Translations under genes and position numbers: made by a program | The notes under the pieces: model-generated | The model's input: the letters and a program-made list of their open reading frames with translations, nothing else | What the model was told of the DNA's origin: nothing | The model's database searches: none | Source: Hymenobacter busanensis | GTDB lineage: Bacteria > Bacteroidota > Bacteroidia > Cytophagales > Hymenobacteraceae | Direction of reading: 5' to 3' | Length of the DNA stretch: 64,000 nt | Assembly (NCBI RefSeq): GCF_008727865.1 | Contig: NZ_VTWU01000009.1 | Location: 1-64,000, forward strand | Part shown: one piece after another, positions 9,064 through 18,482 of the stretch | How the letters are laid out: each line of letters begins with the position of its first letter | Numbering within the stretch: position 1 is the stretch's first letter

Positions 9064-11907
9064 TTATTCCACCACCACTCGTTTGGTAATCGGCCCGGCC
9101 GTGGTGGCGAGGTGCAGCGAGTACACGCCGCGCGACAAGCCGCTCACGTCGAATTCCGCACCAACTCCTGCGGAGGTGGGCTCCAACGTGCGTTGCTGCA
9201 CGCGTTGGCCGAGGGCGTTGTAGAGCACGGCTTCCGTGGCGGTGCGCCCGAGCAGTGCGGGCAGGTACACCGAAAACGCGTGGTGCGCGGGGTTTGGGTA
9301 CAAGGCTACCTGGGCCGCTAAAGCCGCCGGCTGCGTGGCCGAAACCGCCCCGATGGTGATGATGTAGTCTTCCGTTTCGCCGGTGCCAAACGTGGTGCAC
9401 GCGTCGGCGGGGGTGTTGCCCGAGCCGTTGGTGCGGCTGCGCACCCGCAGCCCGGTGCGGCCCAGCGGCGCCGTGGCGGGCACGGTAAAGCTGGTGGTGG
9501 CCGTGCTGCCGGCTAAGGTGCCAAATCCCACCTGAAACCCTTCCGCTGCTTCAAACACGCCGTTCTGGTTGTAGTCGATCCACGCAGTGAGGTCGGCGGC
9601 GCTGACGCCGGGAGTCAGCGCCAACTGGTAGGTCTGGCCGCGCCGCAAGGTGGCCGTGGTATTGCCCGCATCGGGGTACACCGAGTAGGCGCTGTTGGAA
9701 GTGCTGGTCGAGCACGAGGTGCCCAGGTTGCTGAGCGTGGTGCCCGGAATGGCCACACCCGAAATGGTAGGGCCAAAACAGCTGCCGGCCACGTTGGTGC
9801 AGTAGGGCAACAAGGCAAAGGAGGTTGTGGCCGCAGCCGACGTAAGGGCGCCGCTGCAGTTGGTCACCACGCTCACCGTGTAGCCCACCAGCGGCGTGAG
9901 GCCGTTGAGCACCACGGGCGAAGTCGTGACCGGCACCGTAACCGGGCTGCCGCCGGCGGGCGTGTACGTGAGCAGGTAATCGGTAGCGTTGGGCGGGCCC
10001 GTAAACTGCACCGTGGCCGTGTTGTTTGCGCCCGGCGTCACGGTGAGGCCCGAAACGGCGGGGCACAGCGCGGCGCTGGTGAAGGTGGTCGTCGCCGCTG
10101 CCGACGTCAGCCCGCTGCCGCAGTTGGCCACTATGCTCACCGCGTAGGTGGTACCAGGGGTAAGCCCGGTCAGCGTGACGGGTTGCGTGGCGCTGGTAAT
10201 GGTAATGGGCGTGCCGCCGCCTTGCGGGGTCAGCGTAATCACGTAGTCAACGCCGTTGGCAGGCCGGTTGAAGCTCAGTACGGCCGTGGAAGTGGTAATG
10301 CCGGTAACGTTGAGCGTGGTGGGCGCCGGGCAGGCCGCCGTGGTGGTAAACGACGTGCACACCGGCGGCGACTGGCCGCCACCCGTGCAGTTGCTGGCCA
10401 CGCACACCGAGTACGTGGTGCCGGGCGTAAGCCCCGTTAGCGTATACCCGCTGGTCACGCCCGATACCGTGGCCGTTTGGCCGCCCTGCGGCGTGTAGGT
10501 GATGGTGTAGTTGACGGGCGTGGGCGGGGTGCTCGGTGGGCTGAACAGCACCCGGGCCGAGGTAGCGGTAACGGCCGTCGTGCTGGGCGTGTTGACGATG
10601 GATCCGCACGGCGGCACCGAGGCGGCGCAAATGGTAAACGGGCCGCCCGGCGCGCTGGTGAAGAGGCCCACGCCATCGACGAGCACGTAGTAGGTGGTGT
10701 TGGGCGTCAGGCCCGTGGCCGTGAGCTGGGGCGTGGCCACGCCGGCCGAGCCGCTGTTGATAACGCACGCCACCGGGGTGAAGGCACCAATGCACCCGCC
10801 ACTGCTGGGGCTAAACAGCACCACGCGCTTGGCCGCCGTGCCATTAACGGTCAGGTAGAGCGAAGTACTGCCCGGGCCGGTAGCCTCGGTTTGCACCGTA
10901 AACCACACGTCGTTGGCGTAGGTGATACCGCTGCCCACGCAGTTGCTCGAACTGCCGCCGACGCCCGAAGGCGTGGCGCCGTAGGTGCTGGCCGCTACCG
11001 GTGTGCACACGTTCCCGTTCAGCGGCAGGGCCACGGCGCCGCAGGGGTTGTCGTTGGTAATCGGCACCGAAAACGTGTAGGTAGTAGACACGGGCGTGCC
11101 AAACGCGCAGCTGGCCGAAATCGTCGTTTCGTATTGGCTGCCGGGCGTCAGGCCAGTCAAGTTTAGCGTGCGGGTAGACGTGGTGAACGTGCCGAAGGTA
11201 TTCTGGGCCGTGGCGTTCCGAATGGTGACGGTGTAGGGGGGGACGGTATTGACACCGTTGGTAATGGTGATGGTGCCGGTCGTGGGGCTGGTGCTGGTAA
11301 AGGTGCCGAAGGTGGGCGGGTCGCAGACGGCCGTGCCGGGCCCGTCGCTCACGCAGATGGTAAACGGCCCCGGCTGGTCAGAGGCAAAAGCCCCCGACAC
11401 CCGCACGTAATACGTGGTGCTGGCCTGCAGCAAACCCGTAACCAAGCGGGGCGCCGAAGTATTCGGCGTGCTCGATGCCGAGGTGGCAATGGTGGTGAAG
11501 GGCCCCGCGCAGCCGGCGGCCGAAAACAGCTGCACCAGGCCGGCCGGGTTGCCGTTTACGGTGATGGTAGCTCCGAAACTGGCCGGGCCCGTGGCGGCGG
11601 TGGTGAACTTAAACCACACATCCTTGGGCGTGCCCTGCACCGTGTAGCCGTTTGGCACGGTGGTGGTGGCATCCACATTGGTGCCCGTTGTGAGCGTGGT
11701 GCACAGGCTGCCTTGCAGCGGCAGGTTCACGGCGCCGCAGGGGTCGTCGTTGGCGGGGGCCTGGGCGTGGGCGGCCAGGGCCGTCAGCAGCCACAGGGCC
11801 AGCGCCAGCACACCCCGGTGGAAGTGGCGTAACGGCCGCCGTAGAGCCGTGCTGATAAAGGCTGGGTTTCCGCGCCTTGGCGCGAGCAGGGGTAAGGGTA
11901 AATGCAT
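9064..11907 (-). CDS. Secreted T9SS protein with FN3 repeats and a GEVED domain
   Basis: A 947-residue exported protein starting at ATG 11907; an upstream TTG (11934) would add only nine residues and was rejected. The signal peptide runs to about residue 49 (LAAHAQ). Two beta-sandwich modules opening NDDPCGAV and NDNPCGAV begin near 52 and 287. FN3-like domains are at about 190-280 and, in a run, 430-690. Residues 705-845 match the GEVED domain (YCTNVAG, then AWIDYNQNGVFEAAE, ending GETEDYIITI), which is found in many Bacteroidota surface proteins and often binds metal or glycans. The C-terminus (PAALAAQVALYPNPAH to KRVVVE) is a T9SS type A sorting domain. No enzyme domain was seen. The role is probably adhesion or matrix contact. 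Confidence 0.88.
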   Translation of the reverse strand: MHLPLPLLAPRRGNPAFISTALRRPLRHFHRGVLALALWLLTALAAHAQAPANDDPCGAVNLPLQGSLCTTLTTGTNVDATTTVPNGYTVQGTPKDVWFKFTTAATGPASFGATITVNGNPAGLVQLFSAAGCAGPFTTIATSASSTPNTSAPRLVTGLLQASTTYYVRVSGAFASDQPGPFTICVSDGPGTAVCDPPTFGTFTSTSPTTGTITITNGVNTVPPYTVTIRNATAQNTFGTFTTSTRTLNLTGLTPGSQYETTISASCAFGTPVSTTYTFSVPITNDNPCGAVALPLNGNVCTPVAASTYGATPSGVGGSSSNCVGSGITYANDVWFTVQTEATGPGSTSLYLTVNGTAAKRVVLFSPSSGGCIGAFTPVACVINSGSAGVATPQLTATGLTPNTTYYVLVDGVGLFTSAPGGPFTICAASVPPCGSIVNTPSTTAVTATSARVLFSPPSTPPTPVNYTITYTPQGGQTATVSGVTSGYTLTGLTPGTTYSVCVASNCTGGGQSPPVCTSFTTTAACPAPTTLNVTGITTSTAVLSFNRPANGVDYVITLTPQGGGTPITITSATQPVTLTGLTPGTTYAVSIVANCGSGLTSAAATTTFTSAALCPAVSGLTVTPGANNTATVQFTGPPNATDYLLTYTPAGGSPVTVPVTTSPVVLNGLTPLVGYTVSVVTNCSGALTSAAATTSFALLPYCTNVAGSCFGPTISGVAIPGTTLSNLGTSCSTSTSNSAYSVYPDAGNTTATLRRGQTYQLALTPGVSAADLTAWIDYNQNGVFEAAEGFQVGFGTLAGSTATTSFTVPATAPLGRTGLRVRSRTNGSGNTPADACTTFGTGETEDYIITIGAVSATQPAALAAQVALYPNPAHHAFSVYLPALLGRTATEAVLYNALGQRVQQRTLEPTSAGVGAEFDVSGLSRGVYSLHLATTAGPITKRVVVE

Positions 11908-12010
11908 ACTAGAATTGTGGAAAGTGGAAAACAACCCTCTACGCCATCTGCTGGGTAGCGTCGAGTAAATGATTCGGCATCAAAAGCTCTGTAAACCATG
12001 CCCAAGTCGG

Positions 12011-12040
12011 GAAGAAAAGCCTGCGGCAAGCACCACAGGC
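12011..12040 (-). terminator. Terminator after the SBBP-like T9SS gene
   Basis: On the minus strand the stem GCCTGTGG/CCGCAGGC (one G-T pair) is followed by TTTTCTTC. It lies 50 bp past the stop of the gene at 12090-14930. Confidence 0.7.
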
Positions 12041-12089
12041 CTTTCTCATTAACCCAGTTGAAAGTGGTTCACTAGCAATAGAAAGTCGC

Positions 12090-14930
12090 TTACTGCCGCA
12101 CAAGGCGGCGGCTGGTCATCTGCCCGTCGGGGGTGTGCAGGCGCAGCACATACACCCCACTGGGCACGGTTTGCAGGTTAAGTGTGTGGCGCAGGGTACC
12201 GGCGGCTACCGGCACGGTGGTTTCCTGCACCAGCCGGCCGAGCGCGTCGAGCACTTGCAGCGTAGCCGAGCCGCCCTTTGGCAAATCGGCGACAATGGTA
12301 ACGGCATCGTTCGTGGGGTTGGGGTAGGCGCTCCAGGCCGCGGCGGTGTGCGCGGCTGTTAGGGCCGTGGGCATCAGCACGGTGGTGGTGGCCGTGTTGG
12401 TGCGCACCGGGGCGTTGTAGTCGAATAGAATGCGGGCGGCGTTGGGAATAACCACGCCGGCCGCCAAGCTCGGCTGCGGCTGCACCCGGAAGCGCACGAA
12501 ACCCTGCGAGGCAATAACGTTGGTGTTGCGCGCCGGCAGGTCAATGTCGCGGAAGCTCACCGTGAGCACGCCGTGGGCCGTCAGGCTCCAGTGGCAGTTG
12601 TGCGACTGCGCAATGAGCTGCAACGAGCCCGGCTGCAGCCGCTGGATGTTCAGCGTGTCTTGCACCACCACGGTGAAGGCCGTGTCGGTACCCATGTTCT
12701 GAAACCGGATGGTGTAGTCGAGCGGTTGGCGGGCGGCCACTTGCTGCGGCGTGAGCTGGGTGTAGTTCACGGTCATGTCGTTGGGGTCAAACGAGCCCGT
12801 TACGGTCTGCTGCGCGGTGCTGGTGTTATCGGCCGGTTCGGTGTCGCCGGCCAGCACGGCCGTGGCCGACGACGTGAGCACCGTGCCCAGCGCCGTGTTG
12901 ATGGGCAGGCTGAACTGCACGTCGAAGCTGCGGCTGGCAAACGGCGCCAAGCCGCTGTAGCTCCAGCTGACGGTGTTGCCGCTGGCGGAGCCGGCCGGCG
13001 TGCTGCCCACGTACTGCGCCCGCGCATCGAGCGTGGCGCTCAGCGTACCGGCGGCCGTGGTAGTGCCCGTGTTTTCCAGCGTCACGCGGTATTTGGTTAG
13101 AAAACCGGGCCGGGCAGCCCCGTAGGGTGTCAGGGTCACGCGCACGTCGGCCACGTTGGCCACCGGACTCAGACCGAAATCCAGGCCGCTGGTGGTTTGG
13201 CCCGCCGCCGGAAACTGCCCGCTATAGCCGGCCGCCGCCTGGCTGAGGGTGTAGTGCGCCGGTACATTCGGCAGGGCCAGGTTGTAGGCGCCCGCGTTGC
13301 CAAACACGTAGTACTGCCCGCTGCCGGCCACGGTGCTGTAGCTCAGCTGCTGGTTGGTTTCGGTGAGAACCACGCTCTTCGGAAAACCACCTTCGCCCGT
13401 GTCGCGCTGGCCGTTGCCGTTCTGGTCGAGGTACACGGTGCCGCTGAGGGAGGCCGCGGGGTCAAGGCGCAGCACGAAGCCGCCCGTGGGCAACTGCTCT
13501 TGGTCAAACAAGGCGTCCTCGTACAACTGGCCCGTCACGTAGAGGTTGCCGGCCGCGTCGCTCGTCAGCACCTCGCCCTGGCTGGCGTTGGAGAAGGTGG
13601 GCACCTTGCGCGGAACCGTAGGCGTAGAGGTGCGGGCCCAGCGGAGGTTGCCAGCCGCATCGTAGCTGACTACGAACAGGCAAATGCGCTTGAAACCGGC
13701 CGCTGAGAGCGGCGCCGGGCTGATGAGCGTGGTGCTGCCGAAGGTAATGGAGTTGGTGGTGGGGCCGCCAAAGGAACCCAGCTGGTACACGTTGCCGGCT
13801 GGGTCTACGGTTACGCCGGCCCGCACGAAGCCCGAACCGCCGGCTGCTCCGCGAATCCACTGGGGCACGCCGGCCGCAGAGATTTTAGCGGTGAAACAGC
13901 CCGACGAATTGAATGTCTCCGACCCGAAGGACACCGAAGGAAAGTTGGAGTCCCCCACTACGAAGGCGTTGCCGGCAGCATCCAGCGCCAAATGGCCTGC
14001 AAGGTCAACATTGCCTTGACCCGGGCCAGCGCTGGTACTGGAGGACAAAGCCCATTGCGTGTTGCCGCTAGTGGAAAGCCGGGTCACGAAAGTGTGCACC
14101 CTGGTTCCTCCCCTGGTGCCTAGCACTACGGGCGCCGCGCCGCCAAAAGTGACTTCGCCTGCGTAGCCGCCGGTGCAGTACAGGTCACCCTGTGGCCCCA
14201 GTTTCATGGCGTGAATCTTATGGTAGGGGCCAAAATTGGTTTCGGGCTGCGGCACGTACTGCTGCACTTGCGTAATGGTGCCGCCCGCATCGGCGCGCAA
14301 AATCATGGAACTGGAAGCGTTACTGCCCGGTGAAAACACGAAGCTGCCCATTGTCACCCCCGATTCGCCATTGGCCGCTACGTAGCAGGTGCTAGCTGCG
14401 TCGGCGGCCAGGGCGGTAACATCGGCCGAGGTGTCGCCCTGGTTCAGGTAGCGCAGGTACTGCACCACGCCCGCCGGGCTGATTTTGGCCAGGTAAAGTC
14501 CCACCGACGACAGGCTTTGGCCGCCGAATGTGAACGGCACCGGCGTCGTGCCCGGCCCCAGCGTTTTGGGCCGCGACTTGAAGGCCACGTACACGTTGCC
14601 GGCCGGGTCGGTGGTGATGCTGCTCAGGAAGTCGTCGTTGGTGCCCGAAGCCGGCAGCAGCCACTGCACGTTGCCGGCCGCGTCGAATTTGGCCACAAAC
14701 GAGTCGTAGTCGTTCAGGTTCAGCAAGCCGCCGCAGGAGAAGCCCCACAGGTGAAACTCGTTGCGAAACTCGCCCCCTACGTAGCTGTTGCCAGCCGCGT
14801 CGGTAGCAGCTTGGAAGCTGCTGGCCGTGGGGTATAGGCCACGCGCCCAGACGGCGTGCTGCGCCGAGGCCCACCGGCTACCGCCAAGCAGGACTATGAG
14901 CAAAAAAAATACGCGTAGAAATTTCATCAT
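12090..14930 (-). CDS. Secreted T9SS protein with beta-propeller-like repeats and CARDB/DUF11-like domains
   Basis: A 946-residue exported protein with a signal peptide at 1-23 (SRWASAQ). Residues 25-490 hold repeats of the type D-x-AGN-x-Y-V-x-G (DAAGNSYVGGEF, DPAGNVYVAF, DAAGNLYVTGQL), as in SBBP-type beta-propellers. Near 500 a SdrD-B-like segment begins (SGTVYLDQNGNGQRDTGEGG). It is followed by DUF11-like sequence (LENTGTTTAAGTLSATLD) and a DUF7619-like block beginning FDPNDM and reaching ARILFDYNAPV. The last 80 residues (WSAYPNPTNDAV to RRLVRQ) are a T9SS type A sorting domain. Such proteins are secreted and surface-linked; no catalytic motif was seen. Two ATG codons are adjacent at the start (14930 and 14927). 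Confidence 0.87.
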   Translation of the reverse strand: MMKFLRVFFLLIVLLGGSRWASAQHAVWARGLYPTASSFQAATDAAGNSYVGGEFRNEFHLWGFSCGGLLNLNDYDSFVAKFDAAGNVQWLLPASGTNDDFLSSITTDPAGNVYVAFKSRPKTLGPGTTPVPFTFGGQSLSSVGLYLAKISPAGVVQYLRYLNQGDTSADVTALAADAASTCYVAANGESGVTMGSFVFSPGSNASSSMILRADAGGTITQVQQYVPQPETNFGPYHKIHAMKLGPQGDLYCTGGYAGEVTFGGAAPVVLGTRGGTRVHTFVTRLSTSGNTQWALSSSTSAGPGQGNVDLAGHLALDAAGNAFVVGDSNFPSVSFGSETFNSSGCFTAKISAAGVPQWIRGAAGGSGFVRAGVTVDPAGNVYQLGSFGGPTTNSITFGSTTLISPAPLSAAGFKRICLFVVSYDAAGNLRWARTSTPTVPRKVPTFSNASQGEVLTSDAAGNLYVTGQLYEDALFDQEQLPTGGFVLRLDPAASLSGTVYLDQNGNGQRDTGEGGFPKSVVLTETNQQLSYSTVAGSGQYYVFGNAGAYNLALPNVPAHYTLSQAAAGYSGQFPAAGQTTSGLDFGLSPVANVADVRVTLTPYGAARPGFLTKYRVTLENTGTTTAAGTLSATLDARAQYVGSTPAGSASGNTVSWSYSGLAPFASRSFDVQFSLPINTALGTVLTSSATAVLAGDTEPADNTSTAQQTVTGSFDPNDMTVNYTQLTPQQVAARQPLDYTIRFQNMGTDTAFTVVVQDTLNIQRLQPGSLQLIAQSHNCHWSLTAHGVLTVSFRDIDLPARNTNVIASQGFVRFRVQPQPSLAAGVVIPNAARILFDYNAPVRTNTATTTVLMPTALTAAHTAAAWSAYPNPTNDAVTIVADLPKGGSATLQVLDALGRLVQETTVPVAAGTLRHTLNLQTVPSGVYVLRLHTPDGQMTSRRLVRQ

Positions 14931-15084
14931 CGGATGATAGAAGGTTCAGACACCCACCGCGCGCAACGCTGTGGTGCGGGCTGGAAAACTGACCCCGGCC
15001 GGTAGGCAACTTTCCCTTTCATGGCACCAGACCGGAGTTGCTGACAAAAGGCTTCCGGCCCGGTGAAATATTTTCCAGCGGCGG

Positions 15085-16797
15085 CTACAATGCCCAGCGC
15101 ACCCCAAACTGCAGCCCCGTTGCCGTCGACTGCTGCCGCACGCCCGCCGCGGGCCGGTACACCGACAAAGCCTGCCAGCGCAGGGCCGGCGCTACGCTCA
15201 CGCTCAGCCGCGAGGTCAGCCCGTAGTTCAGCGCCAGGCTGCCGCTCAGGACCAGGTTGAGCGGCCGGAACGGTCCTTCGTGCACTCGTATGCGCTCGGT
15301 GCGGTAGCTGCGGCCGTCTTCGGTCACGAGCTGCGTGCCGCCCAAAAACAGCTGCACCTGCGCGCCAGCGGCCACATCGGCCCACCAACGGGAGCCCGTG
15401 GCGGGCGTGAGGCGGTAGCGCAGCAGCAGGGGCAGCGTCACGAAGCGGTAGTTGGGCGTGAGGGTTTTGTAGGTGGTGGTTTCGCGCTTGCTCACCAGCG
15501 GCGTCACGGTTTTCTGTGTCGTCCGGATGCTGTCGTGCTGCAGGATGGTGGTGAATACCGTGTCGGGAATGGCCACGTACACCGTGTCGTAGCGCAGCAC
15601 CTGCCCGCTCTGGTTGAACACCGGCGAGAGTTGCGGCACCAGCCGGTCGCGCACCGAGTACACCGTATGCGTGCTGGTGAAATACTGGCTGGTGTGCGTA
15701 ATGGTCGTGTCGTAGGTCACCGTCACGTCGGTGCGGCGGTTGGTCAGGCGCATTTCGGTGCCCAGGGTGTTGTAGCCCAAGCCCGCGCCCACGCTTAGGC
15801 GGTCGGTGAGGCGGCATTCGGCCATGGCCGCCACGTTGATGCCCTTGCGTCCCATTTCGTGGTTGCGGCGCAAGGCCAGCAGCGTGTCGGAGGTATTCAG
15901 GCGCAGGTAGTTCTGCTCGGCCGCGCCCGTGAGCAGCAGGCTCCAGCGGTGGGGCGGGCGGTGCGGCTGGGCGGTGTCGGGGGCCGGGGCGGGAGTGGCC
16001 GCAACGGCCGGCGCTTCGGTACCGGGTGCCTCGCCCAGCGCCAGCAGCAGGCTGTCCGTTTGCAGCCGCAGCCGAATCAGCTCGGCGCGCTTGGCGCGTA
16101 GCGCGCTGCGCAGCACGGCCAGCTGCGGGGCGGCCGAATCGCGCCGCTGCCATTGCGTGGCGCGCTCCAGGGCCACCAGCTCGCGCAAAGCGCCGGGCAC
16201 CGAATCAGGCGCCGCAAGGCCGAAGGCAAGACCGGCGGAAACCTGCGGGCGAGCCGCGGCTGCGGTTTCGCTAGAACTCGTGCGAATCGAATCTACAGAG
16301 GCCACAACTACCGTTGTCAGTACGGATGCTTGGGGCGAAATGGCGCCTGCCGAGGCCAACTGCGGTGCTACAGCGGTGCGCCCAACCGCGGGCCGAACAG
16401 CCGGCAGCCGCACCAGGCGAGAGTCACTGGTTGAGTGCTGTAGCGAAGAGTAGCCGCTCGCAGAAACGTGGGCTGCGGGCTGCCGGCGGGCAAGCGCGGC
16501 CGGGGCCAGTGTTGCTGGGGTTGCTGACTGAGACAAAGTGCGTGCTACCACCGTGGAGTTCGGCGGCACAACCACCCGTTTCGGTAGCAGCCAACCAATG
16601 GCTACGCCCAACAGCACGGCCAGCGGCAGCAGCCACGGCAGCGGCAACGGCCGGCGCGCTGGGCGCGGCTCGGGCGGCAGCGCGGCCAGGCGCTCCTCAA
16701 TGCCCCGCCACACGGGCGCGGCCGGTGGCAACGTATAGTCGCTAAACGCCTCGCGCAACGATTCGTCCAGGCGGTTGAAGTCGGGTTCCTCACTCAT
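15085..16797 (-). CDS. Sigma-coupled membrane-anchored beta-barrel protein (possible anti-sigma partner)
   Basis: A 570-residue protein whose ATG overlaps the stop of the ECF sigma factor gene (ATGA at 16794-16797), so the two are translationally coupled. Residues 1-50 are a short acidic then basic cytoplasmic segment (DESLREAFSDYTLPPAAPVW). One membrane helix lies at about 52-71. A low-complexity Ala/Pro/Ser region of some 180 residues follows. The C-terminal 290 residues have the alternating pattern of an outer-membrane beta-barrel (GAGLGYNTLGTEMRL, YRFVTLPLLLRYRL) and end in aromatic-rich strand FGVRWAL. In Bacteroidota such proteins often follow ECF sigma genes. The N-terminal segment may hold the sigma factor, while the barrel-like part senses or contacts the envelope; that role is inferred. 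It lacks a cleavable signal peptide. Confidence 0.7.
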   Translation of the reverse strand: MSEEPDFNRLDESLREAFSDYTLPPAAPVWRGIEERLAALPPEPRPARRPLPLPWLLPLAVLLGVAIGWLLPKRVVVPPNSTVVARTLSQSATPATLAPAALARRQPAAHVSASGYSSLQHSTSDSRLVRLPAVRPAVGRTAVAPQLASAGAISPQASVLTTVVVASVDSIRTSSSETAAAARPQVSAGLAFGLAAPDSVPGALRELVALERATQWQRRDSAAPQLAVLRSALRAKRAELIRLRLQTDSLLLALGEAPGTEAPAVAATPAPAPDTAQPHRPPHRWSLLLTGAAEQNYLRLNTSDTLLALRRNHEMGRKGINVAAMAECRLTDRLSVGAGLGYNTLGTEMRLTNRRTDVTVTYDTTITHTSQYFTSTHTVYSVRDRLVPQLSPVFNQSGQVLRYDTVYVAIPDTVFTTILQHDSIRTTQKTVTPLVSKRETTTYKTLTPNYRFVTLPLLLRYRLTPATGSRWWADVAAGAQVQLFLGGTQLVTEDGRSYRTERIRVHEGPFRPLNLVLSGSLALNYGLTSRLSVSVAPALRWQALSVYRPAAGVRQQSTATGLQFGVRWAL

Positions 16798-17348
16798 GAT
16801 CGAACAAAGTTGTGCCGCTGGTGCAGCAGCCAGAGTTGTTTGCGCGCTTTGCTAAGCTGCGCTTTGGAGGTGCTTTCCTGAATGCCGAGCAGTTCCCCGA
16901 TTTCGGCGTGCGAATACCCATCGACGGCGTAGAGCAGCAGCACCAGCCGGCAGCCGTCGGGCAACTGCTCAATCAGGGCCAGCACTTCGGCCACGCTCAG
17001 GCGGTCGAGCGCGTCGGATTCCGGCGCGGCGGGCTCCAGAATGTCGTCGAGCTGCACCTGGGCGCGGCGCAGTTTGCCGCTCTGGAAGTGGTTGATGGCC
17101 GTGGTAACGACCACGCGCCGGATCCAGCCTTCCAGGGAGCCTTCGGCCCGGAAGTCGGCAATGCGGGTAAATACCTTCACGAAGGCGTCCTGCAGGATGT
17201 CTTCGGCCTCGGGCAACGACCGCGCATACCGCCGCGCTACGCCCAGCATTTTGCCGGCGTAGCGGGTGTAAAGCGCCCGTTGGGCCGCCGGTTCGCGGCG
17301 CCGGCAACGGGCAAGCAGATCGTCGAGGTCGGGGTAAAAATCCGGCAT
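16794..17348 (-). CDS. ECF-type RNA polymerase sigma factor
   Basis: A 184-residue sigma-70 family protein of the extracytoplasmic-function (ECF) group. Region 2 covers about 12-90 (DLDDLLARCRRREPAAQRAL, then EAEDILQDAFVKVF). Region 4 covers about 120-175 (LPDGCRLVLLLYAVDGYSHAEI, then STSKAQLSKARKQL). There are no regions 1 or 3. It should direct RNA polymerase to a small set of promoters in response to an envelope signal. The next gene overlaps by 4 bp and may encode its regulator. It is divergent from a methyltransferase gene. Confidence 0.93.
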   Translation of the reverse strand: MPDFYPDLDDLLARCRRREPAAQRALYTRYAGKMLGVARRYARSLPEAEDILQDAFVKVFTRIADFRAEGSLEGWIRRVVVTTAINHFQSGKLRRAQVQLDDILEPAAPESDALDRLSVAEVLALIEQLPDGCRLVLLLYAVDGYSHAEIGELLGIQESTSKAQLSKARKQLWLLHQRHNFVRS

Positions 17349-17609
17349 GTAACCACGCCCGTGCCGGGCGTCTGGCGCCTAGACAGGGCAGGATAGAAAA
17401 AGGCTGCTATCGAGGAGAAAAAAAGGATAATGATACGGGCTATACCGCAATAAACCTGCGCCCAATGGCTGCAAAGTGATGAAATTGGTCCAGGGCACGC
17501 AACACTGCAACTGCCAATTTTGCACCGGAATCAGGCTCTTGCTGATGCGGGTGCGGTACCGGAAGCTGCGCCGGCGGCTCTTCCGGCAACGGTATGGCGC
17601 TGCATGCCG

Positions 17610-17617
17610 CATATTTG
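17610..17617 (+). promoter_or_regulatory. Possible -7 element for the methyltransferase; the rest of 17349-17651 holds no gene
   Basis: CATATTTG matches TAnnTTTG at 7 of 8 positions and lies 34 bp before the proposed GTG start at 17652, leaving room for a short leader. The 303-bp divergent interval 17349-17651 shows no coding frame with a supported product. Confidence 0.35.
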
Positions 17618-17651
17618 CAGCTGCTTTCCTGTGCTTTTTTCGTTGCTGGCC

Positions 17652-18467
17652 GTGTCTCGTCTTTCCAAAACCCTGCGTGCCCTGGGCAGCCTCGCCCGCA
17701 ACCCCTGGCTGCTCAACCACGTGCTGGCCGCCGACACCGACGCGTGGCAACGCCAAGCGCTGCGCCACGCAGCCCGCTGGCAGGTAGGCGAATACGGCCT
17801 GCCCGAGACGCCGCTGACCAACCTGCTGCCGCCGGGCGGCGACACCGTACACCCTTTCGCCTTCGGTGGCGGCGGCTCCCTGCCTACCGATTTGCTGCTG
17901 CTGCGTGCCCTGGCCCGCCAAAAACCGGGCGCCTCGTATTTCGAAATCGGGACGTGGCGGGGCGAAAGCGCCGCCGCCGTGGCCGATGTAGCCGCCACGG
18001 TCCACACGCTCAACCTCTCGGCCGACGAGCTGCGCCAAATGGGCATGGCCCAGGCGTACATCGACCTGCACGGCCACTTTTCCCGGCCTCTGCCCAACGT
18101 CACGCACCTGCACGGCAACTCCGCCACCTTCAACTTCGGCGGCCTCGGCCCCTTCGACGTGGTGTTCATTGACGGTGACCACCGCTACGAGGCCGTGCGG
18201 CGCGACACCGAGCGCGTGTTTGCCGAACTGCTGCATCCGCAGTCGGTAGTGGTGTGGCACGATGCCGCCCAGCAGCCGGGCCAACCGCGCTGGGAAGTAC
18301 TAACCGGGCTGCTGGATGGCATACCCGCTACGGCCGCGGGCCAGCTGTACGCCGTGCAAAACACGCTCTGCGCCCTCTACAGTCCCACGCCGCTGCCCGC
18401 GCAGGTGCATCAGCCGCACGCCGCGCCCAATCCCGCTTTTGCGGTACACGTGCAGCCGCTGCGCTGA
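17652..18467 (+). CDS. Class I SAM-dependent methyltransferase
   Basis: About 271 residues with a Rossmann-type methyltransferase core. Motif I is YFEIGTWRGESA, followed by an acidic strand end, and the later strands are DVVFIDGDHRYEAV and SVVVWHDA. The FIDGDHxYE motif is typical of the Methyltransf_24 family, which often modifies sugars or acts in polysaccharide gene clusters. It converges on the flippase and glycosyltransferase genes, which fits a role in surface polysaccharide synthesis. The start is uncertain: GTG 17652 (SRLSKTLRALG) is preferred because a promoter-like box lies just upstream. ATG 17604 would add 16 mostly hydrophobic and Cys-containing residues. Confidence 0.82.
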   Translation: MSRLSKTLRALGSLARNPWLLNHVLAADTDAWQRQALRHAARWQVGEYGLPETPLTNLLPPGGDTVHPFAFGGGGSLPTDLLLLRALARQKPGASYFEIGTWRGESAAAVADVAATVHTLNLSADELRQMGMAQAYIDLHGHFSRPLPNVTHLHGNSATFNFGGLGPFDVVFIDGDHRYEAVRRDTERVFAELLHPQSVVVWHDAAQQPGQPRWEVLTGLLDGIPATAAGQLYAVQNTLCALYSPTPLPAQVHQPHAAPNPAFAVHVQPLR

Positions 18468-18482
18468 TATACGCGCTTGGTT

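Noticed and set aside
11908-11934. Upstream TTG start for the GEVED protein
   Set aside because: ATG 11907 gives a normal signal peptide without the extra nine residues.
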